A stretch of DNA of 64,000 nt from Deltaproteobacteria bacterium GWC2_55_46 (GTDB lineage Bacteria > Desulfobacterota > GWC2-55-46): the NCBI GenBank assembly GCA_001595385.3, contig LVEI03000003.1, positions 1 through 64,000 of the forward strand. The letters run 5' to 3'. Both the position numbers and the translations under genes were made by a program. The notes beneath the pieces are model-generated. The model was not told where the DNA came from, searched no databases, and saw only the letters and a program-made list of their open reading frames with translations. Every line of letters starts with the position of its first letter. Within the stretch, counting starts at the first letter, position 1. This document shows, one piece after another, positions 17,542-25,967 of this stretch.

Positions 17542-18570
17542 ATGAAAGCAGGCAGAAACGACCCATGTTCCTGCGGAAGCGGCAAAAAGTTCAAGAAGTG
17601 CTGTATGTCTGGACTGGCCACCAAGTCGCTACTTCCAGGGGCGCAGGAAATATCAGAGGAAATCAGGAAGGAATTCGCTGACCGTCCGGCAGGCTCTCTC
17701 GCCGAGGCTCAGGCAGTTGCCAATCGCGTCATGGAACGCAGGAACCTGACACCCCTCGTTGAATTCTCCGGCCTGTCGCCTGAACAGATGCACAGGTTTC
17801 TGGATTTTCCTTTTTCCTCTCCTGGCATTGCCTTCTTTGCCGAAGAGCTAGACCGGCAGCCTGAGGCGCCTGTCGTGAAGCTCTTTTCTCTCCTCGCCGA
17901 CGCAATAGGCACGGACGGACTTAAGGCCACGGCTAAGGGTAACTTGCCGAGGCAGTTCTGTCAGGAGGCGGCTAGGGCTTATTGGGAGATGTATCCGGAT
18001 CAGGCTCTCTTGGGCGGAATAAACACGGAGCCTGATTTTTTTGACTTACACACCGTTAAGATTGTGGCCGGCATGGCCGGGCTGATCAGGAAGTACAGAG
18101 ACAGGTTTATCCTCACAAAAAAGTGCCGCCTTGCTATGGAAAGTGGCATGGGCGGCGTTTACCTGGAGCTCTTCAGGACTTATACCCAGACATTCAACTG
18201 GGCGTACCGCGACCGCTACCCGGACCTTGCCATCGTGCAACGCTCATTCCTCTACACTCTTTATCTCCTTCATAAGTACGGCGGTGAGTTCAGGCCGCCA
18301 GAATTCTATATGGAGAAGTTTATTCAGGCCTTTCCCATGGCCCTTGCGGAAGTCCCTGACCGCCCCTACGCAACCAGCGAGAAAACAGTCGGCAGGTGCT
18401 ACGCCTTCCGTAGTCTTGAAGGCTTCGCTGAGTTTTTCGGTCTGGCCGAGATAAAGGTCTTTTCCAGGGAGTTTTTGATGAGGAAGTATGAAATAAAGAA
18501 GAGTCCGCTCCTGGACACACTGGTAACTTTCCGGGTAGGACCGGGCATTCAAGCTAAAACATTGCCTTGA
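17542..18570 (+). CDS. SEC-C zinc-motif protein of unknown function
   Basis: 342 residues. The first 22 residues hold a SEC-C motif, GRNDPCSCGSGKKFKKCC, with Cys-x-Cys and Cys-Cys zinc ligands as at the C-terminus of SecA; here it is N-terminal and the rest is unrelated to SecA. The remaining 320 residues appear mainly alpha-helical and are not recognised. Stand-alone SEC-C proteins are common and functionally undefined. Isolated gene, same strand as the HTH protein upstream. Confidence 0.75.
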   Translation: MKAGRNDPCSCGSGKKFKKCCMSGLATKSLLPGAQEISEEIRKEFADRPAGSLAEAQAVANRVMERRNLTPLVEFSGLSPEQMHRFLDFPFSSPGIAFFAEELDRQPEAPVVKLFSLLADAIGTDGLKATAKGNLPRQFCQEAARAYWEMYPDQALLGGINTEPDFFDLHTVKIVAGMAGLIRKYRDRFILTKKCRLAMESGMGGVYLELFRTYTQTFNWAYRDRYPDLAIVQRSFLYTLYLLHKYGGEFRPPEFYMEKFIQAFPMALAEVPDRPYATSEKTVGRCYAFRSLEGFAEFFGLAEIKVFSREFLMRKYEIKKSPLLDTLVTFRVGPGIQAKTLP

Positions 18571-18684
18571 ATACATTTACAATCGCTGTCGGCCTTTCCC
18601 TGCAAGATATCCGAGACACCTAAGAAGCAAGCCACTGAACCATCAAAACGCCAAACGCACCAAACACGCTGAAGGGGGCGAATC

Positions 18685-19068
18685 TTAGGCCTCCACGGTC
18701 TCCGAGCCTGCAAATCTCTCTGGGTGTCTACGCTGTCTAGTTCTTATCCTCTGTTTGACGTGCTGAGCAGTTTTTATGAGGAAAGAAATCATATTTGGAT
18801 CGATCCCAAAGACCTGACAGCACATATAGGCCACCCCCATCGGAGTCTTATTCATGTCTTCCGTAAAGGCTTCTTCCATCCAGTTGTTAATTTTAAGCCA
18901 CTTGCTCTTTGGATATACCAAGTGGCTGACCCATTCAAACCGCTTAAGCCGCTCTTCTTCGCTAAAACATTCGAACAGGGTTTCAACAAAGTGCCTCTGG
19001 TACGCCTCTTCAAGACGGCTTACATGCCCTGCGAGACGCGCCACCCTTTCCTTGAGACTGCTCCTCAT
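18685..19068 (-). CDS. Hypothetical protein, paralogue A
   Basis: 127 residues from the ATG at 19068, chosen because GGGAGG lies 6 nt upstream; the earlier in-frame start 30 nt away lacks a site. It shares with the next gene upstream a block FVETLFECFSEEERLKRFEWV, then YPKSKWLKINNWMEE, DMNKTP, and a C-terminal ISFLIKTAQHVKQRIRTR. Basic C-terminus; no named domain. About 40-45% identical by eye to paralogue B. Function unknown. Confidence 0.65.
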   Translation of the reverse strand: MRSSLKERVARLAGHVSRLEEAYQRHFVETLFECFSEEERLKRFEWVSHLVYPKSKWLKINNWMEEAFTEDMNKTPMGVAYMCCQVFGIDPNMISFLIKTAQHVKQRIRTRQRRHPERFAGSETVEA

Positions 19069-19214
19069 ATCAATCCTCCCTTTCTGTACGCCCCTCAATC
19101 GCCGGGCGGCTTCTTATTTGCACTGCATCAAGAAACATCGCCACCCTAACCAAAACGCTGAACCGCTGAAACGCCAAAGAGCACCAAACGCGCCAAACCA
19201 CTGAAGGGTCCACG

Positions 19215-19592
19215 TCATACCTCTCCAGCCTCCCTCAAATCCGCAAATTCCTCTGGGTGTAAGCGCCTTCTCGCCCGAACCCTCAGCTTGACCCTCTGCG
19301 CTGTCTTTATGAGGAACGGCAGCATCTTCGGGTTGATCCTGAAATAACTGACAGCTATAAAAGCTGTCTTTCGGGGAGTCTTGTTCATATCCCGCCTGAA
19401 CTGCCCCTCCATCCACCTCTCCACCTTGCTCCACCTGGTCCTGGGATAGGCATAATGGCAAACCCACTGAACCAAGCGGGAACGGTCTTTTTCACCAAAC
19501 GCACTGAAAAGGCTTTCCACAAAAGCCTGCCGAGAAGACTGGTCAAGCTCGGCTACAGTCTGAACCAACTCTGCAATTTTTGTATTTACCAT
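19215..19592 (-). CDS. Hypothetical protein, paralogue B
   Basis: 125 residues from ATG 19592 (GGTGGA 5 nt upstream; the GTG nine bases earlier has no site). It matches paralogue A along its length: FVESLFSAFGEKDRSRLVQWV, YPRTRWSKVERWMEG, DMNKTP, LPFLIKTAQRVKLRVRAR. The tandem arrangement points to duplication. The intergenic stretches downstream of both carry similar text (CACCAAACGCGCCAAACC-like), so the duplicated unit may include flanking DNA. Function unknown. Confidence 0.65.
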   Translation of the reverse strand: MVNTKIAELVQTVAELDQSSRQAFVESLFSAFGEKDRSRLVQWVCHYAYPRTRWSKVERWMEGQFRRDMNKTPRKTAFIAVSYFRINPKMLPFLIKTAQRVKLRVRARRRLHPEEFADLREAGEV

Positions 19593-20383
19593 ACCGTCCA
19601 CCGTGATAGATGATTAGAACAAAGACGCGCTGAAGGGAGCCGTAGAACCGTTTTCATGGCGTCCCGGCAAATTTTTATACGGTCAACATATAAAGTCTTA
19701 TATGTTATGTCGTTAAAAACCCGATAAAACCGTTTTTGAACGCACTACCCCTTTATTGAGGGACAGTTTAAAAAAAAACGGTTTCGGCGAGGCCTACTGA
19801 AACGTTAAGTTGCCATACGCAACTCTTGAGGAGATTTGATCTCCAAGTATGTATTACCGCGGGAGATGGAGAATTGGTTGGCTGCTGGCGAGAAAATCTT
19901 AAAAATGCGGGAAAGAGATTCAGATCCGAAGCATGCTTCGTAAAATCTAAAAAGCAGTCGATTCAGTCCGTATCGTTTTCTGGCGAGGTGCTCTACGGTC
20001 TCTACTTTTTTAAAAATCGCCTGGGCAGATGCTCTCTACAACGTTCAGGAACAAACAATCAAGTATCTGCTTTAGCAAAAGAGCCGCTGTTTCTATAATG
20101 TGATGAGAAATGGGCTAAATTTGTCCCTTTTAACGATTTGCCCCCTCATTCTTCGAGGGAAATGGGACAAATTTGGGCCCTACGGAGGTAATATGTTGAT
20201 ATGGCGGAAAAAATCGCGCCATGCAAACTTCAGCAATGTAATGTCGATAAAGGTATCTGAGTTTTTGTTTTGTAATAGATCTATGAGGCAAGGGGATTGT
20301 TTGATAAGAATTACTTTATGAGAAATATCGGTGTAGCAGTCACCACGTTTTGCAAGTTTTTAAAGGCCAGAACACAGCATGTC
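19593..20383. other. Intergenic region without a convincing gene
   Basis: 791 bp. Short ORFs here lack ribosome-binding sites and family features. Two structures stand out: AACATATAA with its complement at 19685-19706, and a longer inverted repeat at 20112-20127 / 20164-20180 built on AAATTTGTCCC. Possible promoter or degenerate sequence. Confidence 0.5.
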
Positions 20384-21481
20384 CTATGGAAAAGCTGGGT
20401 ATGTAGTAGTTTCGACAAGCTGGAGCTTCCCCCTGCTACGTAATTGTAGGATTTGCTTGCCAAGTTCTTCCGCCAACCGAACCGGAACCGAATTTCCAAT
20501 CTGAAGCGCAATATGCGTGTTACAACCTAAGAAAACATATCCATCAGGGTATGACTGAAGAGCGGCAGCTTCGCGCAGACTAATCGCTCTATCCTGAGTC
20601 GGATGTCCGTATCTTCCATTGGAAATGCTGTGACATCGGCCTGTCAGAGTAGGGGCGGGTGCATTCCATGCCATTCTTCCGTACACATCCGTGTGACCTT
20701 CATAGTTCTTTTTATGGCATTCGAGCCGGAGATGTTCCGGCCAGACTCGCCTATCGCCGCCATCATGTGGCGTATTACGGAGACGTTCCATATTCAAAGG
20801 GGCTACCGAAGCCGACACATGGTTTGGAATGCCTGGGTGGCATTCCCCTGCTCTGATGGGAGGAAAATGAGAAATCGCCTGATAAACCGTCTTGAATGGC
20901 AGAAGTGACGGTCCGTATTTCGGTTTGGGCAACGAGGGTTTAATGCCTCTCATAGCAATCATAACCAAGCGGCGACGATTTTGAGGCACGCCATATTGCT
21001 TCGCATCGAGCACTTCGTAAACGTACTGATATCCATTTCTTTCAAGTAGTCTCAAGAACCTACGAAAAGTACTATTCCCTGGAACTTTGGCAATCCCCGG
21101 AACATTTTCGATAAGAACCTGCCCAGGCAAGGCGGCTTCGACCAATCTGCCGAACTCGCTCAGCAGTGTGGCAGATTGCAAACGCTTCTTACCCTTGCGC
21201 TGTTGACTGAATGGCTGACACGGAGCACATCCGGCAAAAAGCATATCCCGAAAAGAATCTGTCCGTGCGAGCCTTTTCAATTCCTTCACATCAACTTTCT
21301 TTATGTCAGTGTGGACAAACCGTGTGCCAGAGTTGTTATATTCATATGTGGAGCAACATCTTTCGTCTTTGTCAAACCCGGCAATGACGTTAATACCCGC
21401 GTCCAGAAGGCCGCGAGTCATCCCGCCTGCACCACAAAAAAAATCAATGGCTTTAATAGACATCCTCTCTTTTACTCTCAT
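20384..21481 (-). CDS. DNA cytosine-C5 methyltransferase
   Basis: 365 residues from ATG 21481, which begins 2 nt after the stop of the upstream gene; ATG 21463 (MSIKAIDFFCG) is an alternative. Motifs: I DFFCGAGGMTRGL, IV with catalytic Cys GCAPCQPFS, VI ENVPG, VIII QNRRRLVMIA, X QIGNSVPVRLA. All are intact, so it should transfer a methyl group from SAM to cytosine C5. The recognition domain (between VIII and X) cannot be decoded. Last gene of the four-gene Vsr/kinase/receiver/methylase operon; the usual partner, a cognate type II endonuclease, is absent. Confidence 0.95.
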   Translation of the reverse strand: MRVKERMSIKAIDFFCGAGGMTRGLLDAGINVIAGFDKDERCCSTYEYNNSGTRFVHTDIKKVDVKELKRLARTDSFRDMLFAGCAPCQPFSQQRKGKKRLQSATLLSEFGRLVEAALPGQVLIENVPGIAKVPGNSTFRRFLRLLERNGYQYVYEVLDAKQYGVPQNRRRLVMIAMRGIKPSLPKPKYGPSLLPFKTVYQAISHFPPIRAGECHPGIPNHVSASVAPLNMERLRNTPHDGGDRRVWPEHLRLECHKKNYEGHTDVYGRMAWNAPAPTLTGRCHSISNGRYGHPTQDRAISLREAAALQSYPDGYVFLGCNTHIALQIGNSVPVRLAEELGKQILQLRSRGKLQLVETTTYPAFP

Positions 21482-21483
21482 AG

Positions 21484-22584
21484 TTATGTCGCTATAATTT
21501 CTTCGCACCAAGCCTCCAAATCCCGATCAGGCAATCCCGGTCGACACGCGTTCTGCATGTAGGCCCATGATATCATTTCCCGAAAAGGACTATCAATTGA
21601 CGCTATCCTTAGATAAGGCTTGCTCTCGAGGCCTATATTATTTAGAGGAATCAGTTCCAACTTTTGCAAATAGGCAGCCATGGAAGGAATTCTATCTGGT
21701 AATGCAGGAAATGGGATTATTGTCTTGAAGTAACCCTGAGACAAAACAGTTTTACTCAGATTTTTCTTAGCATCTTTTTTTATAGATGGGCTTGCAGAAA
21801 TCTCAGCACCGACTTTTTGCAAACCTTCTTTGATGGGTATGCAACAGGCAACCAGCACATTCTCAACCTTCGGCGAACGGCCTGGTGATGAAACCATGTC
21901 GCATGACGGAGTCAGGACTATACGAAATGAAGACGAGTCTGTGGCAGAACCGTCTGCTTTTCTCAAAACGTCACCCAGCTTGGGATCTGCACTGACTGGG
22001 GGGCAAAGATATTTCTCCCAGCTTGCCAGCTTCTCTCCATGTCTGGAGAGGTCATCCATCAACGCGGCCAAACGCCTTCTACCAGACCTTTGAATCGCAT
22101 CACTTCGTTTCGTAGAGTCTGTAAAAGCTTTGAATGCATAAGGAGCTACTTCCCTGAGAGCAAGTGCGAATTCCTTGAGAATGTGCTTTTCAGCCTCATG
22201 CAGAGATACAACATGAGGGCGCATCTCTTCAATCTTGGCTTTTAATTTAGAAACGGACCTACTTCCTTTTTTAATACAGCTTACAAAAGGATGCTTTTCC
22301 TTGGTTTCTTCAATAAGCTCAGGATGCGCCGAATATACAATAATCGGACAAAAGCGGTTTTTCCAAATCTGATCATAAACATCAACTCCAGGGGCTTTGG
22401 GCTCTGAAGAAAATCCGCCTGCAACAAGATCCAGAATAACTACATCTGGATTAAAGCGATCCATGGTTTCTTCAACCTGCGAAAAGTTATCTATTTGACA
22501 CGTGCTAATGCTACCATCTGTCTTAAGATTACTGATGACAGGTTCAACGCTTTTCGGTTCATCATCTATAAACAACAGACGCAT
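21484..22584 (-). CDS. Receiver-domain protein with uncharacterised C-terminal domain
   Basis: 366 residues. N-terminal receiver: FIDDEP (Asp7, Asp8), phospho-acceptor in VVILDLVAGG (Asp52), switch Ser in VYSAH, Lys in CIKKGS. The C-terminal 240 residues are not a known DNA-binding output; they contain VLTPSCDMV and VLVACCIPI, and may be a binding or enzymatic domain. AGGAGG lies 7 nt before the ATG, and the gap to the kinase-like gene is 4 nt. It is the probable phospho-acceptor of that protein. Role in the operon unknown; may gate the methylase or nuclease. Confidence 0.85.
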   Translation of the reverse strand: MRLLFIDDEPKSVEPVISNLKTDGSISTCQIDNFSQVEETMDRFNPDVVILDLVAGGFSSEPKAPGVDVYDQIWKNRFCPIIVYSAHPELIEETKEKHPFVSCIKKGSRSVSKLKAKIEEMRPHVVSLHEAEKHILKEFALALREVAPYAFKAFTDSTKRSDAIQRSGRRRLAALMDDLSRHGEKLASWEKYLCPPVSADPKLGDVLRKADGSATDSSSFRIVLTPSCDMVSSPGRSPKVENVLVACCIPIKEGLQKVGAEISASPSIKKDAKKNLSKTVLSQGYFKTIIPFPALPDRIPSMAAYLQKLELIPLNNIGLESKPYLRIASIDSPFREMISWAYMQNACRPGLPDRDLEAWCEEIIAT

Positions 22585-22588
22585 ACTT

Positions 22589-24769
22589 TTACCTCCTACC
22601 TTCTCGTGTATCCTTCAGCGGCAGATCGAAAGCAAAAGATGCTCCGCCTATTGTCCCGGGGTGTTTAACAGACATGCGACCACCGTATTGCGCCACCAAC
22701 TCCGATGCGACGGTAAGCCCCATGCCGATTCCGCCGGGTTTCCTGGTAACGCCAGGCCAGAAGACCTTTTCGACATCATCTTCATGCAGGCCTGGTCCGG
22801 TATCGTGAACCCATACCCTGACACGCGTATCCTCATTGATGATTACAAGCCGAAATTCAAGTTTACGTTTCTCCTTTGGAACCTGGCTCAGCCAGTAGGA
22901 TGCGTTGGTGATAAGATTCAATAAAATCGCATCGAGTTCACCGGGGTCTACCTCAACATGGGTCGCTGTGTCAGGCACATGATAATTAATGTTATTTCGT
23001 TTGATTTCACCACTCAGGAGTGTAAGGCACTCCCGTATGCGTTCCTCCAGGACGGAATTGCGCTTTCTGCGTCTGAAAGATCGACTTGCCAGCGGGGAAA
23101 ACGTATCGGCAAGTGTTTCCAGCGAGTTAACGGCATCGTCAGCGCAACTATACTCTCCAGCGAGATCCTTGTCCTTAAACGGCCCGAATCTGCTCTTGAT
23201 AAACTCAAGAAAACTTCCGAAAGCAGTTGTTCTGTTCCTTATCTCATGAACAAGCATTTGAGCTATCGTACCAACTGTAGCCATTCGGCTGTAATAAACA
23301 AAACGTTCTTGAATAGCCTTGCGTGCGGAATCAATGGAGGCATTGAAAGCACGTAGGACAGGCACTGCCTCGGTAGCCTGAGCACCCTCCTCGGCAAGGG
23401 CTATGACCTCGGCAAGCAGCCCCTCGGTAGACAGCTCCCCAAACAGGTCCTCCATCGGTTTTTCACGTTCTGGCTTGATGCGCTCCACATTACGTTCATT
23501 TTCGAGAAGACCGACAATTGCTGCAAGAAGCTCTTCAAATTCTGCCACCTCAAGACTCGATACCAAGCGCTCACGGTCACTGGTGTCTCGGATTCCAGGA
23601 TTTTTTTCGGCAGAGATTGAAACATAGCCAACGAGTTGGCTTGTGCTCATTCGTTCACCTACTCTACTGACACGCCTCAAGTCGAGCCCCAGCCAGTCGC
23701 GAGCATTATCGGATTTTGGCAGAACAAGAACGCCGTCACGGTACACGGAAATACCCTTGTGCGTACGAATGGTTTTACGGACCTGACTTTTTTGAAAATC
23801 GAATCTGTCTGCTATCTCCTGGGTATCTTCAGCTCCGATGTCCCATGCACGGATTTCGAAGGAAAAGGGACCGCAAATCGGTTTCTTTTCGTCAAATTTC
23901 AAGCGTGTGCTATCCTGAATGCTGTCAAGAACCTGCTTCCATGTCAGGTGTAGGTCTCTCTTTCTCTTTTTGCCTTCTTTTATAGGATTAAATCTATATG
24001 TACATTTTACAGCACCATTATTGTCAACCTCACCCGTGATTCTATACTTCGGCTTGGAGAGGAAGTAAGGCGCTTCAATTTTGACCGTATTCGTTTCTGC
24101 TTCTCCATGCCTCAACAAAAAAATTTTAAAATCCACTATGTCAGCGAATGGCGAAATCAGGCGTGCAAGATTTTCTTCAAGGTCAGCAATCTTCTCGTTA
24201 TCCCATTGTCCATTAAGCCCGTATATCCGTAATCGAGTTCCGGAAATGCGGAATGGCGTGTTTTCCGGATACTGTCGACAATTCGCGAAGCAGGCAGAAA
24301 TATCATCTCCTTCGGCAAGGCTCGACCAATTAACGGTTACCTCCCAACAATCGGATCCCTTGGCTTGAGTCAACATGTTTAAGCGGTTCCCTAAACGAGC
24401 AACGGAAAGTCGTCCAAGCCCCTTTTCTCCGACAACACGACGTATTTTTTTATCACTCTCTACGAACGGGTTCTTTTCCTTAAACGGGGTTGCAACGAGG
24501 CACCATACATCTTCGATGCTCCACCTGCTCATCCCGTTGCCGTCATCTTCGATCTCGAGATAGTCACCTTCATTGGGATCATTACAAAATCTAATCCAAA
24601 CGTTACCGGCAAACGCATCATATGAATTCTTAACCAATTCAATTACGGCGACCACATCATTCGTGACAAGATCGGCACCCAGTGCAGCAAACACTCTTGG
24701 ATGCATGCGGAAGGGGATCTTGTTGAATCCGTTTTTATTATTAGATGTATTTTCCGCCATCGGCTTCAC
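22589..24769 (-). CDS. Dual GHKL ATPase: MutL/MORC-like N-terminus fused to a histidine-kinase core
   Basis: 726 residues from GTG 24769, which overlaps the vsr stop (GTGA) with GGAG 5 nt upstream; ATG 24760 is an alternative. First GHKL module: N-box AVIELVKNSYDA (Glu44, Asn48), DDGNGM (75-80), GEKGLGR (114-120). Second module: H-box LVHEIRN with His508, N-box NLITNAS, DTGPG (656-660), GGIGMGL. No transmembrane segment, so it is cytoplasmic. The first module resembles Hsp90/MutL/MORC ATPases, which act as ATP-driven clamps; the second is a complete kinase. Next to a receiver protein, a phosphorelay triggered by the clamp is a reasonable inference. Confidence 0.9.
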   Translation of the reverse strand: MKPMAENTSNNKNGFNKIPFRMHPRVFAALGADLVTNDVVAVIELVKNSYDAFAGNVWIRFCNDPNEGDYLEIEDDGNGMSRWSIEDVWCLVATPFKEKNPFVESDKKIRRVVGEKGLGRLSVARLGNRLNMLTQAKGSDCWEVTVNWSSLAEGDDISACFANCRQYPENTPFRISGTRLRIYGLNGQWDNEKIADLEENLARLISPFADIVDFKIFLLRHGEAETNTVKIEAPYFLSKPKYRITGEVDNNGAVKCTYRFNPIKEGKKRKRDLHLTWKQVLDSIQDSTRLKFDEKKPICGPFSFEIRAWDIGAEDTQEIADRFDFQKSQVRKTIRTHKGISVYRDGVLVLPKSDNARDWLGLDLRRVSRVGERMSTSQLVGYVSISAEKNPGIRDTSDRERLVSSLEVAEFEELLAAIVGLLENERNVERIKPEREKPMEDLFGELSTEGLLAEVIALAEEGAQATEAVPVLRAFNASIDSARKAIQERFVYYSRMATVGTIAQMLVHEIRNRTTAFGSFLEFIKSRFGPFKDKDLAGEYSCADDAVNSLETLADTFSPLASRSFRRRKRNSVLEERIRECLTLLSGEIKRNNINYHVPDTATHVEVDPGELDAILLNLITNASYWLSQVPKEKRKLEFRLVIINEDTRVRVWVHDTGPGLHEDDVEKVFWPGVTRKPGGIGMGLTVASELVAQYGGRMSVKHPGTIGGASFAFDLPLKDTREGRR

Positions 24770-25260
24770 CTTTTCTCCGTTTTAGGATAGCTACCTTTGT
24801 AAGGCGATCTTGGAATGGAAAGTGTACACTGACGTGACTTTAAAAACTCTGCAGCACGAATAGCTATTCTGTCCAGACTTTCTCCCCTGACGACGCCCGG
24901 CCGTCGGAAGCTGCACTCCCAAATCACAAGGACACGCCAGCCGATTTCTTTAAGTTTGTGAATGGTATCCCTGTCTCGACAGCGGTTTCCTTCAAGCTTC
25001 TCCTTCCACCAGGTACGCCGTGTCTTTGGTATCTGCGAAAGGTGGCACCCATGGTGATGCCAAAAACATCCGTGCATGAAGATAACCGCAGAGTATTTAG
25101 GGAAGACCATATCCGGCTTGCCAGGCAGGTCGTGCCGATGCAGCCGAAATCGAAAGCCCATAGCAAAGAGACGCCGGCGCATTTCCAATTCAAGCTTTGT
25201 GTTCTTGGATCGAACGGCCGACATCATACGACTTCTGATTTCTTTACTTACTTTGGACAC
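24766..25260 (-). CDS. vsr: Vsr-type DNA mismatch endonuclease
   Basis: 164 residues. Vsr core: RSRMMSAVRSKNTKLELEMRRRL, catalytic Asp in LPGKPDMVFP, zinc and active-site region FMHGCFWHHHGCHL, and WRVLVIWECSFR near the end. Vsr nicks 5' of the T in T:G mismatches that arise from deamination of 5-methylcytosine. First gene of the operon whose last gene is a C5 methylase, the normal Vsr companion; the two intervening genes are unusual. In the absence of another nuclease it could also act as the effector. Confidence 0.95.
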   Translation of the reverse strand: MSKVSKEIRSRMMSAVRSKNTKLELEMRRRLFAMGFRFRLHRHDLPGKPDMVFPKYSAVIFMHGCFWHHHGCHLSQIPKTRRTWWKEKLEGNRCRDRDTIHKLKEIGWRVLVIWECSFRRPGVVRGESLDRIAIRAAEFLKSRQCTLSIPRSPYKGSYPKTEKR

Positions 25261-25333
25261 CTTATTAACTCATAATCATATCATCTTGGTAAGGTGAAGG
25301 GAACTCTTATGGGGCCTCACTACATCAAGCCTA

Positions 25334-25387
25334 CCAGGCGACTCTGCGGTAATGTCCATCGTAAATCATACTGAATTTGTCGCCTGG
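25334..25387. promoter_or_regulatory. Inverted repeat upstream of the vsr operon
   Basis: CCAGGCGAC at 25334-25342 and its exact complement at 25379-25387, 36 nt apart. It lies 74 nt upstream of the vsr start, in the operon's promoter region. Operator or stem-loop; undecided. Confidence 0.45.
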
Positions 25388-25693
25388 AAGGCGATGGATT
25401 TTAAATCCCATTGTGTGAGCTAATTAGTTAATTATCATACATGGTTAAGCGCTTTTCATGCAATATGTTTTTGACCTTATTTGCAAATTAATGACGGAGA
25501 CCGTCTATTATCTGAACAATGTTGAAAATGAGCATTTGTGGTAGAGAGCTTTAACTTTCCTTCGCATCGTTTGATCTCCAGTCGGATATCGAGGCGACTT
25601 TTCAAATCATGCTCCTTATCCCAATAACGAGCATTGGTTCGCTTTTTGCCCAGTTGGAACCAGCAAGATGTCGCATCACTTTCCATTCAGAAG

Positions 25694-25884
25694 TTGACTA
25701 ACAAAGGAACTCAGTTCCCCTTTTGGTCAACAGTGGACTCAAGAGGAACATAGGTTCCATTTTTGGTCAACTTGCACATAATGCGGACACGATGACCGCG
25801 TATTGGACTCGAAGACGACATCCTCATGTCGCTTTCCGGTCTAAAGTTGACTCCAAAGTGACATCCTCATGTCGCCTTTTAGTC
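25694..25884. repeat. Array of nested palindromes (about 36-bp units)
   Basis: Four units share one design: outer GAC...GTC, A-rich/T-rich flanks, and an inner palindrome. Units: 25694-25730 (inner GGAAC-tca-GTTCC), 25735-25770 (GGAAC-atag-GTTCC), 25806-25841 (CGACAT-cctc-ATGTCG) and 25849-25884 (GACAT-cctc-ATGTC). A weaker unit lies at 25783-25800. Larger nested pairs continue at 25900-25948 (GCGGAC/GTCCGC) and 25962-26018 (GGCAC..GGAC..GTCC..GTGCC), the latter overlapping the 3' end of the HTH gene. Confidence 0.7.
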
Positions 25885-25967
25885 CATTTGACACCTCAGG
25901 CGGACTTAGATTGAGCTTTGGGATAAATAGACCCGTCGAACTGTCCGCTTTTTGCGTCATTGGCACA

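Larger units (their letters stand above)
25261..25967. other. Intergenic region rich in inverted repeats
   Basis: 707 bp with no credible gene. Near the vsr operon it carries a 9-bp inverted repeat (25334-25387), then scattered palindromes (GACGG-aga-CCGTC at 25493-25505; ATGCTC/GAGCAT at 25609-25634) and a compact array of nested palindromes at 25694-25884. Confidence 0.7.

Noticed and set aside
19826-20098. 90-codon ORF in the region before the methylase gene
   Set aside because: No ribosome-binding site, no recognisable domain, and odd composition; not reported as a gene.
25694-25884. CRISPR array
   Set aside because: Units are palindromic, not direct repeats; cores differ, spacing is irregular, there are no unique spacers and no cas genes.
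25694-25884. Integron attC sites
   Set aside because: The GTTGAC ends do not fit the RYYYAAC/GTTRRRY core sites, and there are no cassettes or IntI-type integrase.
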